Below, piece after piece: positions 27,028-36,098 of a DNA stretch of 64,000 nt (within the stretch, counting starts at the first letter, position 1; each line of letters starts with the position of its first letter). Position numbers and translations under genes: made by a program. Where the stretch lies: contig JAJPIZ010000002.1 in NCBI GenBank assembly GCA_021324435.1, positions 39,750-103,749 on the forward strand, given 5' to 3'. Under the pieces are notes generated by a model. The model was not told the origin of the DNA. It searched no databases and saw only the letters and a list, made by a program, of their open reading frames with translations. This DNA is from Anaerolineae bacterium (GTDB lineage: Bacteria; Chloroflexota; Anaerolineae; Anaerolineales; Villigracilaceae).

Positions 27028-27987
27028 ATGACACTCTTGATTTGGATTGTTGTCGCTATTGTGATTGTCGGAGGCGGAGCCGCGGCCCTGATTGTGGCCG
27101 GTCTTCAAGCCACACGTAATCAGGATGAAAGCGACCCCTTGATGGCGCGTCTGGCGGAAGCTACACAGCGCGGCGATGTGGTTTCTTCCATTGAAGAAAT
27201 CGAAATGCAGCAACCTTTCAGCCAGCGCGTGTTAATTCCGTTTCTCCGCCGCGTTGGCGAGATTTCAGCCCGCGTTACCCCTCAGAAAGTTATCGAAGAT
27301 ATTACAAAGAAATTGGAGCTGGCTGGAAATCCTGGTCGGATTGACGCCGTGACTCTGTTGGCGTTTTCAATCATCGCGCCCGTCGCCGTTGACGGTTTTC
27401 TGGTTCTGATACAGCTAATTGCTCCAAGCAAATGGTCTATTGGAGTTCTAATTCTTGTATTGCTTGTTTTTGGCTTGATTGGAGCCGTACTTCCCTTCCT
27501 GTGGCTTCAAAGCCGAATCAATGCGCGCCAAAAAGATATTCGCAAGGCGATGCCTGATGCCCTGGATCTGCTCACGATTTGTGTGGAGGCCGGTCTTGGT
27601 TTTGAAGCGGCCATGTCAAAGGTCAGTGAAAAATGGCAGAATGAACTTTCTATAGCTTTGTTGCGCGCCATTCGCGAGATTCAACTGGGAAAGGCGCGAC
27701 GCGACGCTCTGCGTGACATGGCAGATCGCATTGGCATTCCCGAAATGACGAGTTTTGTCGCGGCTGTGATTCAAAGCGAAGTGTTGGGCGTTAGCATGGC
27801 GAAAGTTCTGCGCATTCAGTCGGATCAAATGCGGGTCAAGCGGCGCCAGCGCGCCGAAGAAGAGGCTCACAAAGCTCCAGTAAAGATGATTCTTCCATTG
27901 GGACTTCTGATCTTCCCGTCTATTTTTGTCATTCTTTTGACTCCGGCCGGTATCCAAATTTCAAGGTCTCTTGGAAATCTGAGATAA
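27028..27987 (+). CDS. tadC: TadC inner-membrane platform protein
   Basis: A 319-residue T2SSF-family protein (MPDALDLLTICVEAGLGFEAAM, RRQRAEEEAHKAPVKMILPL). GAGG at the end of tadB is its ribosome site and the two genes are 1 bp apart, so they are translationally coupled. It is the partner of TadB. Confidence 0.93.
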   Translation: MTLLIWIVVAIVIVGGGAAALIVAGLQATRNQDESDPLMARLAEATQRGDVVSSIEEIEMQQPFSQRVLIPFLRRVGEISARVTPQKVIEDITKKLELAGNPGRIDAVTLLAFSIIAPVAVDGFLVLIQLIAPSKWSIGVLILVLLVFGLIGAVLPFLWLQSRINARQKDIRKAMPDALDLLTICVEAGLGFEAAMSKVSEKWQNELSIALLRAIREIQLGKARRDALRDMADRIGIPEMTSFVAAVIQSEVLGVSMAKVLRIQSDQMRVKRRQRAEEEAHKAPVKMILPLGLLIFPSIFVILLTPAGIQISRSLGNLR

Positions 27988-28007
27988 ATTGAAAATTGGG
28001 GGTGCCT

Positions 28008-28745
28008 TTGAATGATCCCTCGCGAGCATATCGTTTCTATCGCCTACTTTGGAGTGGGCTTGATTTGCTCTTTCCGCCGATGTGCGGCGGATGCGGCAAG
28101 GCCGGTTCGCGTTGGTGCGACGATTGCCAAAGTAAAGTTCCGCATTTGACGAAACCCCTCTGCGATGTTTGTGGAATTCCACTGGGTGGGCCGGGTCTTT
28201 GCGCGGACTGTCAGCGGGTGAGGCCTCGATTTAGCGCTCTCCGTTCCTGGTCCGCGTTCGATGTGCCGGTTCGTAATGCCCTCCATCGTTTGAAGTATCG
28301 CCGAGATATGGGATTGGGAGATGCGCTCGCCGCGCAAGTGTCTGAATTTGTGGCTGGTTTGAATTGGCCTGTTGATCTAATCGTGCCCGTTCCTCTGGGT
28401 CGAAGTCGTATGAAGGAACGGGGTTATAATCAGGTCGCGTTGATCGCAAGACCGCTTTCAATGGCATTGCGTATTGATTACGCACCAGACGCATTGACCC
28501 GCATCCGTGAGACTCGTTCTCAGGTGGGGTTGACGAAGTCGGAGCGCCGACAAAATGTGCATGAGGCGTTCCATGCAAGTCGAACGCGTGTACAAGGCCG
28601 CACCGTCTTGTTGATGGACGATGTCGCAACGACAGGTTCCACTCTTTCGTCCTGTGCCGAGGCGTTTTATGCCGCGGGTGCGCGGGACGTTTTTGCTTTG
28701 ACGGTGTCTCGCGCGTTGGCGCATCATGGTTTGACCAGCGCGTGA
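28008..28745 (+). CDS. comF: ComF-family amidophosphoribosyltransferase-like protein
   Basis: About 245 residues. The N-terminal zinc-finger-like region has four CxxC pairs (MCGGCG, WCDDC, LCDVCG, LCADC). The PRTase domain has LIVPVPLGRSRMKERGYNQ and the PRPP motif VLLMDDVATTGSTL. In competent bacteria ComF acts in DNA uptake; elsewhere its role is open. It follows tadC by 20 bp, an interesting link as Tad pili can take part in DNA uptake. The start is a non-ATG: TTG 28008 has GGGGG five bases upstream; TTG 27996 or GTG 28002 are alternatives. Confidence 0.88.
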   Translation: MNDPSRAYRFYRLLWSGLDLLFPPMCGGCGKAGSRWCDDCQSKVPHLTKPLCDVCGIPLGGPGLCADCQRVRPRFSALRSWSAFDVPVRNALHRLKYRRDMGLGDALAAQVSEFVAGLNWPVDLIVPVPLGRSRMKERGYNQVALIARPLSMALRIDYAPDALTRIRETRSQVGLTKSERRQNVHEAFHASRTRVQGRTVLLMDDVATTGSTLSSCAEAFYAAGARDVFALTVSRALAHHGLTSA

Positions 28746-28786
28746 GTTGGTCGGTCTGCACCCACATTATTTCAAAAGGAGGCCCT

Positions 28787-29353
28787 ATGGCAACCAAAGT
28801 GGACGTTCAGGCCCGTAACATCCGATTGACAGATCGCATCAGAAAGCATGTTGAAGAAAAGGCAGGAAAACTCGATCACTATCTGCCGGCCATTGACGAG
28901 GCATACGTGGAATTGACGTATCACAAGTCGGCGCGTAGTGCCAGCGACCGCAATGTGGCCCAGATCACGGTGCGGGGCAAGGGGTTGACGCTCCGGACGG
29001 AAGAGCGCGCCGATGAAGTCATGGCGGCTTTCGATACGGCGATTGACAAGCTTCATCGCCAGATTGACCGCTATAAAGGCAAGCATTATCATGGCCGCGG
29101 TGATGGGCGCTCGGCCGCGGAGGCCGTCGAAGAATCTGTGCCGGTGGATGAAACCGGTCAGTTGCCGCCGCTGATTGTGCGTCGAAAACAATTCCGTGTC
29201 CTGCCGATGAATGAATTGGAGGCCATCGAGCAGATGAACCTGCTCGGCCATGACAACTTCTTTATTTTCTACAACGCGGAAACAAGCAAGATCAACGTTC
29301 TATATCGCCGCCGCGACGGTTCGTACGGGCTGATCGAGCCTGAAATTGGATAG
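28787..29353 (+). CDS. hpf: Long-form ribosome hibernation promoting factor
   Basis: A 188-residue protein. The N-terminal S30AE/YfiA domain reads [20 protein letters not shown]. After a linker, the C-terminal dimerisation domain reads [20 protein letters not shown]. Long HPF dimerises 70S ribosomes into inactive 100S particles in starvation. A perfect AAGGAGG lies five bases before the ATG. Confidence 0.95.
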   Translation: MATKVDVQARNIRLTDRIRKHVEEKAGKLDHYLPAIDEAYVELTYHKSARSASDRNVAQITVRGKGLTLRTEERADEVMAAFDTAIDKLHRQIDRYKGKHYHGRGDGRSAAEAVEESVPVDETGQLPPLIVRRKQFRVLPMNELEAIEQMNLLGHDNFFIFYNAETSKINVLYRRRDGSYGLIEPEIG

Positions 29354-29373
29354 AACTCGGCAGATCAACATCT

Positions 29374-29404
29374 ACCGGCCCGGCTGTTTGGTCGGGCCGG
29401 TCTT
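29374..29404 (+). terminator. Strong hairpin between hpf and folE
   Basis: ACCGGCCCG and CGGGCCGGT form a perfect 9-bp GC stem with a 10-nt loop, followed by CTTGTC rather than a T-run. It is more likely an attenuator or mRNA-stability element than a full terminator. Confidence 0.5.
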
Positions 29405-29417
29405 GTCGGAGTGCACA

Positions 29418-30053
29418 ATGGATTTTCTTGATTTTGATGATGATATGACGGAAGAAAATATCACCGAGAGCGGCGTGGATTTGCGCGCGTCGGAGCGGGC
29501 AGTGCTGACTCTCTTGAGCGCCCTGGGTGAAAAACCAGGCCGCGAGGGACTCAAAAACACGCCGCGGCGCGTGGCGCGCATGTATGCTGAATTGCTAAGC
29601 GGCTACCATGCTGACCCTCGCAAGATTGTCAATGACGCGCTTTTCAACATCACATATGACGAGATGGTCATCGTGCGTGACATTGAGTTCTACAGTCTAT
29701 GCGAGCATCACATGTTGCCGTTCTTGGGGCGTGCGCACGTTGCTTATATGCCCGCCGGGAAGGTGATCGGTCTCTCCAAAATTCCACGCATAGTAGATAT
29801 GTATGCCCGCCGCCTGCAGGTGCAGGAACGCATGACGCGTCAGATAGCCGACTTGCTTCAGGAACTGCTCGAGCCAAACGGCGTAGCCGTGGTTGTAGAG
29901 GGTTTGCATTTGTGCTCGATGATGCGCGGCGTCAAGAAACACGACGCCCGTATGACTACCTCAGCAATGCACGGCTCATTCCGCACCAACATAGCGACGA
30001 GGCAGGAGTTTCTTGATAACATTTCGCGGGGGGCTGGTCCGCTTCAAATCTAG
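29418..30053 (+). CDS. folE: GTP cyclohydrolase I
   Basis: A 211-residue FolE with the zinc and catalytic motifs [16 protein letters not shown] and [10 protein letters not shown]. It converts GTP to 7,8-dihydroneopterin triphosphate, the entry to folate and to unconjugated pterins. CGGAG precedes ATG 29418. It converges with folK, folB and an SDR gene on the other strand and lies 1.7 kb from a pterin-dependent hydroxylase. Confidence 0.96.
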   Translation: MDFLDFDDDMTEENITESGVDLRASERAVLTLLSALGEKPGREGLKNTPRRVARMYAELLSGYHADPRKIVNDALFNITYDEMVIVRDIEFYSLCEHHMLPFLGRAHVAYMPAGKVIGLSKIPRIVDMYARRLQVQERMTRQIADLLQELLEPNGVAVVVEGLHLCSMMRGVKKHDARMTTSAMHGSFRTNIATRQEFLDNISRGAGPLQI

Positions 30054-30535
30054 TTGTGAAGCGGCAGGACGACATCGGATCGCTTCTTGATCCAAGTCTG
30101 TTTGAGAGCCTGATCAGCCGCCTCGGACATTTTGATGTGCAAGTTGGGATGGAGCGAATCAGGGGCAATCTCTGCCAGAGGCACAACGACAAAGGGATTG
30201 CTCCATTTTTCCAAACTGAACGCCTGCCCGTCAATCATAATGATGTCAACATCAATGGTTCGGGGCGCGTTTTTATCTGCGCTTCGAACGCGTCCCAGCG
30301 CGCTTTCGATGGGGTGAACGATCTCCTTTTTCAGACCTTCAAAGTCCAACGCGGTATGGATTAAGACGCACGCGTTCAAGAAGTTGGGCCCGCCACCGAC
30401 CGCGCGTGATTCCCACGGCGTCGAGACGGCTTGCACTTCACCATGTTGATGAAGCATTTCGATTGCCCGCGGTAAATGAATTTCAGGCTCGATGTTTGAG
30501 CCGATGTTCAAATAAACTTTGTGCAGATTATTCAT
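30050..30535 (-). CDS. folK: 6-hydroxymethyl-dihydropterin pyrophosphokinase
   Basis: A 161-residue HPPK with the N-terminal [18 protein letters not shown] and the signature [14 protein letters not shown], which carries the Mg-binding Asp pair. It transfers pyrophosphate from ATP to the pterin. The start at 30535 overlaps the folB stop by 8 bp (coupled). Its stop overlaps the convergent folE stop by 4 bp. Confidence 0.94.
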   Translation of the reverse strand: MNNLHKVYLNIGSNIEPEIHLPRAIEMLHQHGEVQAVSTPWESRAVGGGPNFLNACVLIHTALDFEGLKKEIVHPIESALGRVRSADKNAPRTIDVDIIMIDGQAFSLEKWSNPFVVVPLAEIAPDSLHPNLHIKMSEAADQALKQTWIKKRSDVVLPLHN

Positions 30536-30884
30536 CGCGACTTCGTTCAATCTCCACACCAACCGACCCGGCGAATCGAACCGCTCCCGGCTTCTCGACT
30601 CGAACAATCACTTTTTCAACCCCCTTTTCCTGTAAACACAACTTTGCCAGGTCGTTCGCCAGTGCTTCCACCGTCAGGCGATGTGCGTTCTCGGCATGCG
30701 CCTGCACTTTTTTCGATAGCGTTCGGTAATTCACACAATCCTCGATGTTATCCGTCTCTGCGGCGCGGCGCGTGTCGGTGAAGACAACAATGTTGATCAA
30801 AATATCCTGCGGATTATTGCGCTCCCAGTCGTTGATGCCGATAATGCCACGCGCCAGCAAATCTTTGATGATGACTTTGTCCAT
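30528..30884 (-). CDS. folB: Dihydroneopterin aldolase / epimerase (FolB-FolX family)
   Basis: A 118-residue protein of the FolB/FolX fold. The N-terminal half resembles FolX epimerases (NNPQDILINI, NYRTLSKKV). The C-terminal half resembles FolB aldolases (VEKPGAVRFAGSVGVEIER), with the expected catalytic Lys and Tyr. It may therefore supply folate, monapterin, or both. It is co-transcribed with the pteridine-reductase-like SDR and folK. Confidence 0.88.
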   Translation of the reverse strand: MDKVIIKDLLARGIIGINDWERNNPQDILINIVVFTDTRRAAETDNIEDCVNYRTLSKKVQAHAENAHRLTVEALANDLAKLCLQEKGVEKVIVRVEKPGAVRFAGSVGVEIERSRDE

Positions 30885-30893
30885 CGCTTCCTC

Positions 30894-31628
30894 CTAGACC
30901 AGGTGCCGGCCACCGTCTAAATGGATGATTTCGCCTGTAATGTAACTGGGTCCCGTTAAAAGAAAGACCAACGCCTCTTCCACTTCCGATAATTCACTCC
31001 ATCGTTTAGCAGGGACATTAGCCAGAATGTCATCGCTCGCGGGCTGGTCAACGGGTGGAAGAACTGCGCCTAGCGCCAGCCCATTGACTGTGATGTTCGG
31101 AGCCAACGTCGCGGCCAGGGATTTGGTCATCGCCGCCAGCGCGGCTTTGCTGACCGAGTAGGGGAAATGATCCGCGCCCGGTCGCATTGCGCGCCAATCA
31201 AGGATGTTAACAATACGCCCACTGCTATTTTCTGGATTCTGTTTCGCGAAAGCCTGGCTGAGCAAAAAGGGCGCGGTCAGGTTGATGGCCAGATGCCGTT
31301 CCCAGTCCGCGCGAGAGGCGGTTTGAAGAGTCAAAGGTTCGAAGATGGCGGCGCTGTTAACCAGTCCGTAAATCGTTCCGATTCCCATCATCTGTGATAT
31401 CAAATTCTCAACCGATGCCGGTTTGCTTAGGTCTGCCTGAATCAGCCATGCGCGTCGCCCCAGGGATTCGACTTCCTTTTTTGCCGCGGCGGCCTCTCGT
31501 TCGGATTCGTTGTAATGAATGATGGTGTCTGCGCCGGAGCGTGCGCAGGCCATTGCCAGCGCACGTCCGATCCGCCGCGCCGCGCCGGTTACCAGAATCG
31601 TTTTGCCAAGCAAGGGCAATTCAGACAT
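30894..31628 (-). CDS. Short-chain dehydrogenase, pteridine-reductase (FolM/PTR1)-like
   Basis: A 244-residue Rossmann SDR. The cofactor motif TGAARRIGRALA has the extra Arg that marks NADPH-using pteridine reductases (TGxxRRxG). The catalytic YSVSKAALAAM is present, with DWRAMRPG before it and a typical GGRHLV end. In this context (folB, folK, folE, aromatic hydroxylase) a dihydropterin/dihydrofolate reductase of the FolM kind is the best guess; other SDR roles remain possible. The ATG at 31628 has no clear ribosome site. Confidence 0.8.
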   Translation of the reverse strand: MSELPLLGKTILVTGAARRIGRALAMACARSGADTIIHYNESEREAAAAKKEVESLGRRAWLIQADLSKPASVENLISQMMGIGTIYGLVNSAAIFEPLTLQTASRADWERHLAINLTAPFLLSQAFAKQNPENSSGRIVNILDWRAMRPGADHFPYSVSKAALAAMTKSLAATLAPNITVNGLALGAVLPPVDQPASDDILANVPAKRWSELSEVEEALVFLLTGPSYITGEIIHLDGGRHLV

Positions 31629-31776
31629 GGATGGAATTTTATCATCGTGCAGGGAAAGCGATAATCGGACTTTCCTTGTCGAATTCTTGACGTTCACTTT
31701 CAGTGGTGATAATATCTTTAGGCATCGAGGCAATATCATCAACGGCTAAAATACAAATTACGGAGAGGTGCAGTTT

Positions 31777-32790
31777 ATGACCAAGAATCAAACCACACCA
31801 GCTTACACGGGTGATATCGCCGAGCAACACCTTGAACCGGGTCGGGAATATACCGCTCAAACTCAAGAGATTGTCTTCACCGATGAACAACATGGGATTT
31901 GGGCTGATCTGTTTGCGGGGATTCATCAGCCTTATTTGCTGGAACATATCTGCAAAGAGTTCAAACAGGGGTTGACGTTATTGCAACTCGATCCGCTTCA
32001 CATCCCAACTGTGAAGCATCTCAACGAACACATCAACCCGCGCACCGGATGGCGCATCGAGCGGACGGCTATTCGCTACACTTTGGCCGACGACTGGTAC
32101 AAGAAATTTGCCCAGCGCGTTTTCCTGATCACCGATTATCTGCGCACGCGTGATCAGATGGAGTTCACGCCTGAGCCGGATATGTTCCACGACATCTTCG
32201 GACATCTTCCGTATCTCACTCAAGAATTTTACGCCCGCATCGAAGACAAATTTGCTCCCGCTTATATGAAGGCGACCCAAGACGAAAGAGAAGTCATCAA
32301 GCGCCTGGCATGGTACAGCACTGAATTTGGCCTGGTGATTGAAGATAACCGCCTCAAGGTATTCGGCGCCGGGACAATTTCGGGCCGCGCCGAGCTTACG
32401 AACACAATTATGGAATTCTATCGTCTCGGGCGGGACGGTGTGATTGATTACACCGGCAATGTCTTTGAGCAAATCCAGAATCATTTCCTGAAACACAAGA
32501 AAGACATTCATCGCATCATCGAAGGCGTGAATGAGTTGCACCGGCAGGGACAGATGTCGTCGCAGGACAAGGGATGGAACGTTGTCCATGCCTTGTACGA
32601 GAAATTGGGAGTCTCGCGGGATAAATATTTTGGCGGCGAGGTGATCATCGCGCCCTTCGATATCGAAACGATTGCCTTGATTCCCAAGACTGTTTACGCG
32701 TTCAACCCGATGTTCTTCGTTTGCGAATCCTTCCGGCAGATGGACGCCTTGCTTGATTCTTACTTGAAGCCGATTGCGATGAGGAATTAA
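31777..32790 (+). CDS. phhA: Pterin-dependent aromatic amino acid (phenylalanine) hydroxylase
   Basis: A 337-residue protein of the biopterin-dependent hydroxylase family. The iron ligands are in PEPDMFHDIFGHLPYL (two His) and WYSTEFGLV (Glu). It converts Phe to Tyr using O2 and a tetrahydropterin. GGAGAGG precedes ATG 31777. It is divergent from the SDR-folB-folK operon, and a pterin-carbinolamine dehydratase lies at 41752. It is larger than proteobacterial PhhA (about 260 residues), closer to the long bacterial form. Confidence 0.94.
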   Translation: MTKNQTTPAYTGDIAEQHLEPGREYTAQTQEIVFTDEQHGIWADLFAGIHQPYLLEHICKEFKQGLTLLQLDPLHIPTVKHLNEHINPRTGWRIERTAIRYTLADDWYKKFAQRVFLITDYLRTRDQMEFTPEPDMFHDIFGHLPYLTQEFYARIEDKFAPAYMKATQDEREVIKRLAWYSTEFGLVIEDNRLKVFGAGTISGRAELTNTIMEFYRLGRDGVIDYTGNVFEQIQNHFLKHKKDIHRIIEGVNELHRQGQMSSQDKGWNVVHALYEKLGVSRDKYFGGEVIIAPFDIETIALIPKTVYAFNPMFFVCESFRQMDALLDSYLKPIAMRN

Positions 32791-32828
32791 GATTTAACCG
32801 CAAGGGGCGAAGTTTACTACCGCTTTAA

Positions 32829-32866
32829 GAAAATCCCCGAGGCAGAGAACTCCGGGGATTTTGTAT
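32829..32866. terminator. Bidirectional terminator after phhA
   Basis: AAAATCCCCG and CGGGGATTTT form a perfect 10-bp stem with A/T tracts on both sides. It separates phhA from the convergent Lgt-like gene. Confidence 0.85.
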
Positions 32867-32896
32867 TTGAAGCGCCTTGATCAAATCCTCATCATC

Positions 32897-33751
32897 TCAC
32901 TTTGAGCGCCGAGGTTTATTCTTTGCCACGCGCCTCCTGACCTTATTGGCGGCGGATGCCGATTTTCGGGCTGTGGGTTTGGCGCTTGGCTTCGGAACAG
33001 AGTAGATTCGTTCGCTTATCACCATCGGCTCAGCTTCCTTTGGTTTCAAAAATTCCATACCGGCCAATGAAACAAGCAAAACAATCCACGCCGCGATCTG
33101 TTCTGCGCGCAAGCCGCCGAAGACGAGGGCGCTGTCGCCGCGGAAGCCCGCGATGAAAAGTTGACTCGCGGATGTGAGGGCGGCGAAGAGAAGGAAGTCG
33201 CTTCCAGGCTTGGATTCTGCTTTTCGGGACCAGAGCCAGCCCAAGGTCAGAATTGAAGCGATGATTTCATAGATTTGTGTCGGGTGACGCGTCGCGCTCC
33301 AAAGATTGATACCCCATGGCAGAGTCGTCTCCTGTCCAAATGCCGCGCCGGTAGCGAGATGCGAAAATCCTATCCCGATGGCGAGGGTGGCAAAGAAAGG
33401 AGTCAGGGCGTCAAGAGCCGGCAAGGGGGATAATCTCCGCCGCTGACAGTAAACAAACCCCGTGATGATCGCGGCCGCCAGCGCACCCCACATATCGAAC
33501 AAAGTAATGTTGATCGAAACCAGGCTGAGGGGGCTTTTGACGAACGCGTTGAGATGTTCCGCCGCATAAAACAAACGCCCGCCAATGATGTAGGCAAGCA
33601 AAGCGGCAAATAACAAGTTGTTCAGTTCGTTCGAATCTACACCGTGTCGGGCGGCGCGTTTTTCGGAGAGGGTCAGGCCAAGCCAGGCGGCCGCGAGAAT
33701 AAGAATCAGATCGCGCGGCGCGGCAAAGATATTTCGGAAGAGGGTCAGCAT
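32897..33751 (-). CDS. Divergent Lgt-family membrane protein
   Basis: A 284-residue polytopic protein with Lgt-like segments (IIGGRLFYAAEHL, ATRHPTQIYEII, FIAGFRGDSALVFGGLRAEQ). It lacks the catalytic His segment (GGMSFHGG, here FDMWGALAA) and the GRxxNFxNGE motif (here GFSHLATGAAFGQ). It may not be an active prolipoprotein diacylglyceryl transferase. The C-terminus has a 40-residue Lys/Arg-rich tail. It is 5 bp from the TlpA-like gene, so the two are co-transcribed. Confidence 0.75.
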   Translation of the reverse strand: MLTLFRNIFAAPRDLILILAAAWLGLTLSEKRAARHGVDSNELNNLLFAALLAYIIGGRLFYAAEHLNAFVKSPLSLVSINITLFDMWGALAAAIITGFVYCQRRRLSPLPALDALTPFFATLAIGIGFSHLATGAAFGQETTLPWGINLWSATRHPTQIYEIIASILTLGWLWSRKAESKPGSDFLLFAALTSASQLFIAGFRGDSALVFGGLRAEQIAAWIVLLVSLAGMEFLKPKEAEPMVISERIYSVPKPSAKPTARKSASAANKVRRRVAKNKPRRSK

Positions 33752-33756
33752 GTTGT

Positions 33757-34311
33757 TTAATTGGACGGGCTGTTCAGAATTTCTTCGATGCGTGTTCTCA
33801 GCAGAGCCTCGGACATTGGCCCGCCGATCACGACTTCATTGATCGTTCCATCACGGTTGATAAAAAAACTGGATGGCAGTGATCGCAAATCATATTTGCG
33901 CGCGACATCGCCGGTTTCGTCCAGCACAACCGGAAAGGTTATGTTGTATGCTTCGAGAAACGGCACGATGCCCACCTGGTTATCTTGATAGGTGGAATTC
34001 ACACCCAGAACGACCAACCCTTGATCTTTGTATTCCCGGTAGACTTTCTCTATGGTCGGCATTTCTTCGCGGCAGGGACCGCACCACGTCGCCCAGATGT
34101 TGACAAGCACAGCCTTGCCTTTTAGTTCCGAAAGAGTGATCTTTTCACCTTTCGGTGTGGCAAGTGTAAACTCCGGGGCGAGGAATCCTTTTTGCGGCGC
34201 CGGGATACGGCCCGCGGTGGATGCGCCGATTTTGTCGGCGCGCAGGAAAATCCAGGCGAGGCCTGCAAGGAGAATAAGAACAGATAAAATTCGTCGTTGA
34301 ATCGGTTGCAT
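33757..34311 (-). CDS. TlpA/ResA-like membrane-anchored thiol-disulfide oxidoreductase
   Basis: A 184-residue protein: an N-terminal membrane helix (ILSVLILLAGLAWIFL), then an AhpC/TSA-thioredoxin fold with the active site WATWCGPCREEMPT and the cis-Pro region RSLPSSFFI. Such proteins reduce disulfides outside the membrane, for example on apocytochrome c. The multiheme cytochromes elsewhere in the window need this function, but they are not linked to it. Confidence 0.92.
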   Translation of the reverse strand: MQPIQRRILSVLILLAGLAWIFLRADKIGASTAGRIPAPQKGFLAPEFTLATPKGEKITLSELKGKAVLVNIWATWCGPCREEMPTIEKVYREYKDQGLVVLGVNSTYQDNQVGIVPFLEAYNITFPVVLDETGDVARKYDLRSLPSSFFINRDGTINEVVIGGPMSEALLRTRIEEILNSPSN

Positions 34312-34367
34312 CAGTTTCCCTTTTCGGCTACACTGGTATTGTACATCGTCAGCAGTCTTTTCTTACC

Positions 34368-35129
34368 ATGCTTTTCATGGACTCAATCTACGTAGGCGTT
34401 GATCCGACTTCCGGGCATAAATCGTTCACGTATGCCGCGCTGGATCGCGACCTGAATCTGGTTGCGCTGGCGGATGCCGAGATGGAGGATGTGATTGCGT
34501 TTCTCGGCGGGCAGGAATCGGCGACGGTGGCGATCAATGCGCCTTCGCGCGTCAATGTGGGACTGGTGAAAAAGAATCTCGAAAAGCAGAGTCTGACTCC
34601 GCATCAAATCCGCGGCGTGGATATGCGCGTGGCCGAGTATGAACTGCGCGAGCGCGGTATCGCTGTCAGCGGAACGGGGGCGCGGGAAGCGCTGTGCCCG
34701 GCCTGGGTCCAGATGGGATTCGAATTGTATCGCAAGTTGTCGAGGCTCGGATTCAAGCCGCACCCCACGGACGGCGCGTCGCATCAATGGATGGAGACTC
34801 ATCCACACGCTGGCTTCAGCGTACTTCTTGGACAGCTCCCGCTTCCAAAACCGACCCTGGAAGGGCGCCTGCAAAGGGAGTTGATCTTGTACGAGCACGG
34901 GGTGGGCATCAAAGACCCGATGATTTTTTTTGAAGAAATTACGCGTCACAAACTAATGCTCGGCGTTTTGCCTATGGATTTGGTGTATCTGCCCGAACAA
35001 TTGGATGCGTTGGCCGCGGCCTACACCGCCTGGCTTGCCTCGCACAAACCCGCGGAGATTACGCGTGTGGGCCATAAGCAGGAGGGGTTTATCACACTGC
35101 CCGTTGCCGCGTTGAAGGAAAAATATTAG
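34368..35129 (+). CDS. DUF429-family protein (predicted RNase H-like fold)
   Basis: A 253-residue protein with the N-terminal acidic strand YVGVDPTSGHKSFTYAALD, the middle AINAPSRVN and the family hallmark METHPHAGF. DUF429 proteins have a ribonuclease-H-like fold with conserved acidic residues; their role is unknown. Start ATG 34368 or 34377; neither has a good ribosome site. Its stop overlaps that of the convergent cNMP-binding gene by 3 bp. Confidence 0.8.
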   Translation: MLFMDSIYVGVDPTSGHKSFTYAALDRDLNLVALADAEMEDVIAFLGGQESATVAINAPSRVNVGLVKKNLEKQSLTPHQIRGVDMRVAEYELRERGIAVSGTGAREALCPAWVQMGFELYRKLSRLGFKPHPTDGASHQWMETHPHAGFSVLLGQLPLPKPTLEGRLQRELILYEHGVGIKDPMIFFEEITRHKLMLGVLPMDLVYLPEQLDALAAAYTAWLASHKPAEITRVGHKQEGFITLPVAALKEKY

Positions 35130-35950
35130 GCGCGTTTCCTCTTTGCGCGCGGCTTGTCCCTCAATATTTCTTCAATGTCGCCCACGCGCTGGAGAAGTTC
35201 GCCTATTTCTAGTTCCGCTTTCAAGTTGACACGATAATCCAACTCACTGCGCACGCGGTCTTTCGCGTCCTGTCGGTTCTGACTCATCATGATGATGGGC
35301 GCTTGAATTGCGGCCAGCATGGAGAGAAACAGATTGAGCAGGATGAAGGGATAGGGGTCCCATGGTGTAGTGATGTGGGTATTGATGAATGTATACGTGA
35401 TCAGAATCGTTGCGAAGATGGCAATGAACGTCCACGATCCGCCGAACTTGGCCACGCCATCTGCAAGCCGTTGACCGAAGGTTTCTTGTTCTTCAATTTC
35501 TTTGTTCGGGTTGCGGGATACGCGTGTGCGCATCAGTTCATGGGTAGCGCGCAAATGTTTTTCAACGATGGTCATCATGTCGAGACCGGCCATGGGCCTG
35601 GTCATTAACAATGTGGCGATGTCGTTGCGATCAATTTCGATGGCAGTCGTGTCTTCCGTGGCAATCGCAGTCGTGAGATGACGCTCGCCCGCCAAAAGGG
35701 ACGACATGCCAATCAGCCCGCCGTCGCCGGCCACATCCAGAACAATCTCTTCACCGTTCGCGTCCGCAATTACTACGCGGACTTCGCCTTTTTGAATCAG
35801 ATATGAATACCCTCCCGCGGCTCCGGCCCTGAAGACCACATCGCCTTTTTTGAACTTGCGGACAGACACCTGCTTTGCCAGCACTTGCCGTTCATCGGCG
35901 TCCAACAACGAAAAGATCGGGACTTCATTGAAGAGATCGGGATTGACCAT
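35126..35950 (-). CDS. Cyclic-nucleotide-binding domain fused to DUF1003 membrane domain
   Basis: A 274-residue protein. Residues 10-130 form a CRP-like cNMP-binding barrel (FKKGDVVFRAG, VLDVAGDGGLIGMSSLLAGERH). Residues 155-250 form DUF1003, with two membrane helices (WTFIAIFATILITYTFI, ILLNLFLSMLAAIQAPIIMMSQNRQ). There is no DNA-binding domain. The layout suggests a membrane protein gated or regulated by a cyclic nucleotide. The function of DUF1003 is unknown. Confidence 0.85.
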   Translation of the reverse strand: MVNPDLFNEVPIFSLLDADERQVLAKQVSVRKFKKGDVVFRAGAAGGYSYLIQKGEVRVVIADANGEEIVLDVAGDGGLIGMSSLLAGERHLTTAIATEDTTAIEIDRNDIATLLMTRPMAGLDMMTIVEKHLRATHELMRTRVSRNPNKEIEEQETFGQRLADGVAKFGGSWTFIAIFATILITYTFINTHITTPWDPYPFILLNLFLSMLAAIQAPIIMMSQNRQDAKDRVRSELDYRVNLKAELEIGELLQRVGDIEEILRDKPRAKRKRA

Positions 35951-36098
35951 GGCCAGCTCCTTTGGTGAAAGGTTTTCTTAAACGCCCATTAGTATTTGTG
36001 TTTTTTGTCCTCTTGGATGGTTCAAAATTATACCTGAGCGCCGTCAAAGAAACAGCATTTTTCGAGTGGTACAATTTGCTTATTATTTGTGGAGGCAC

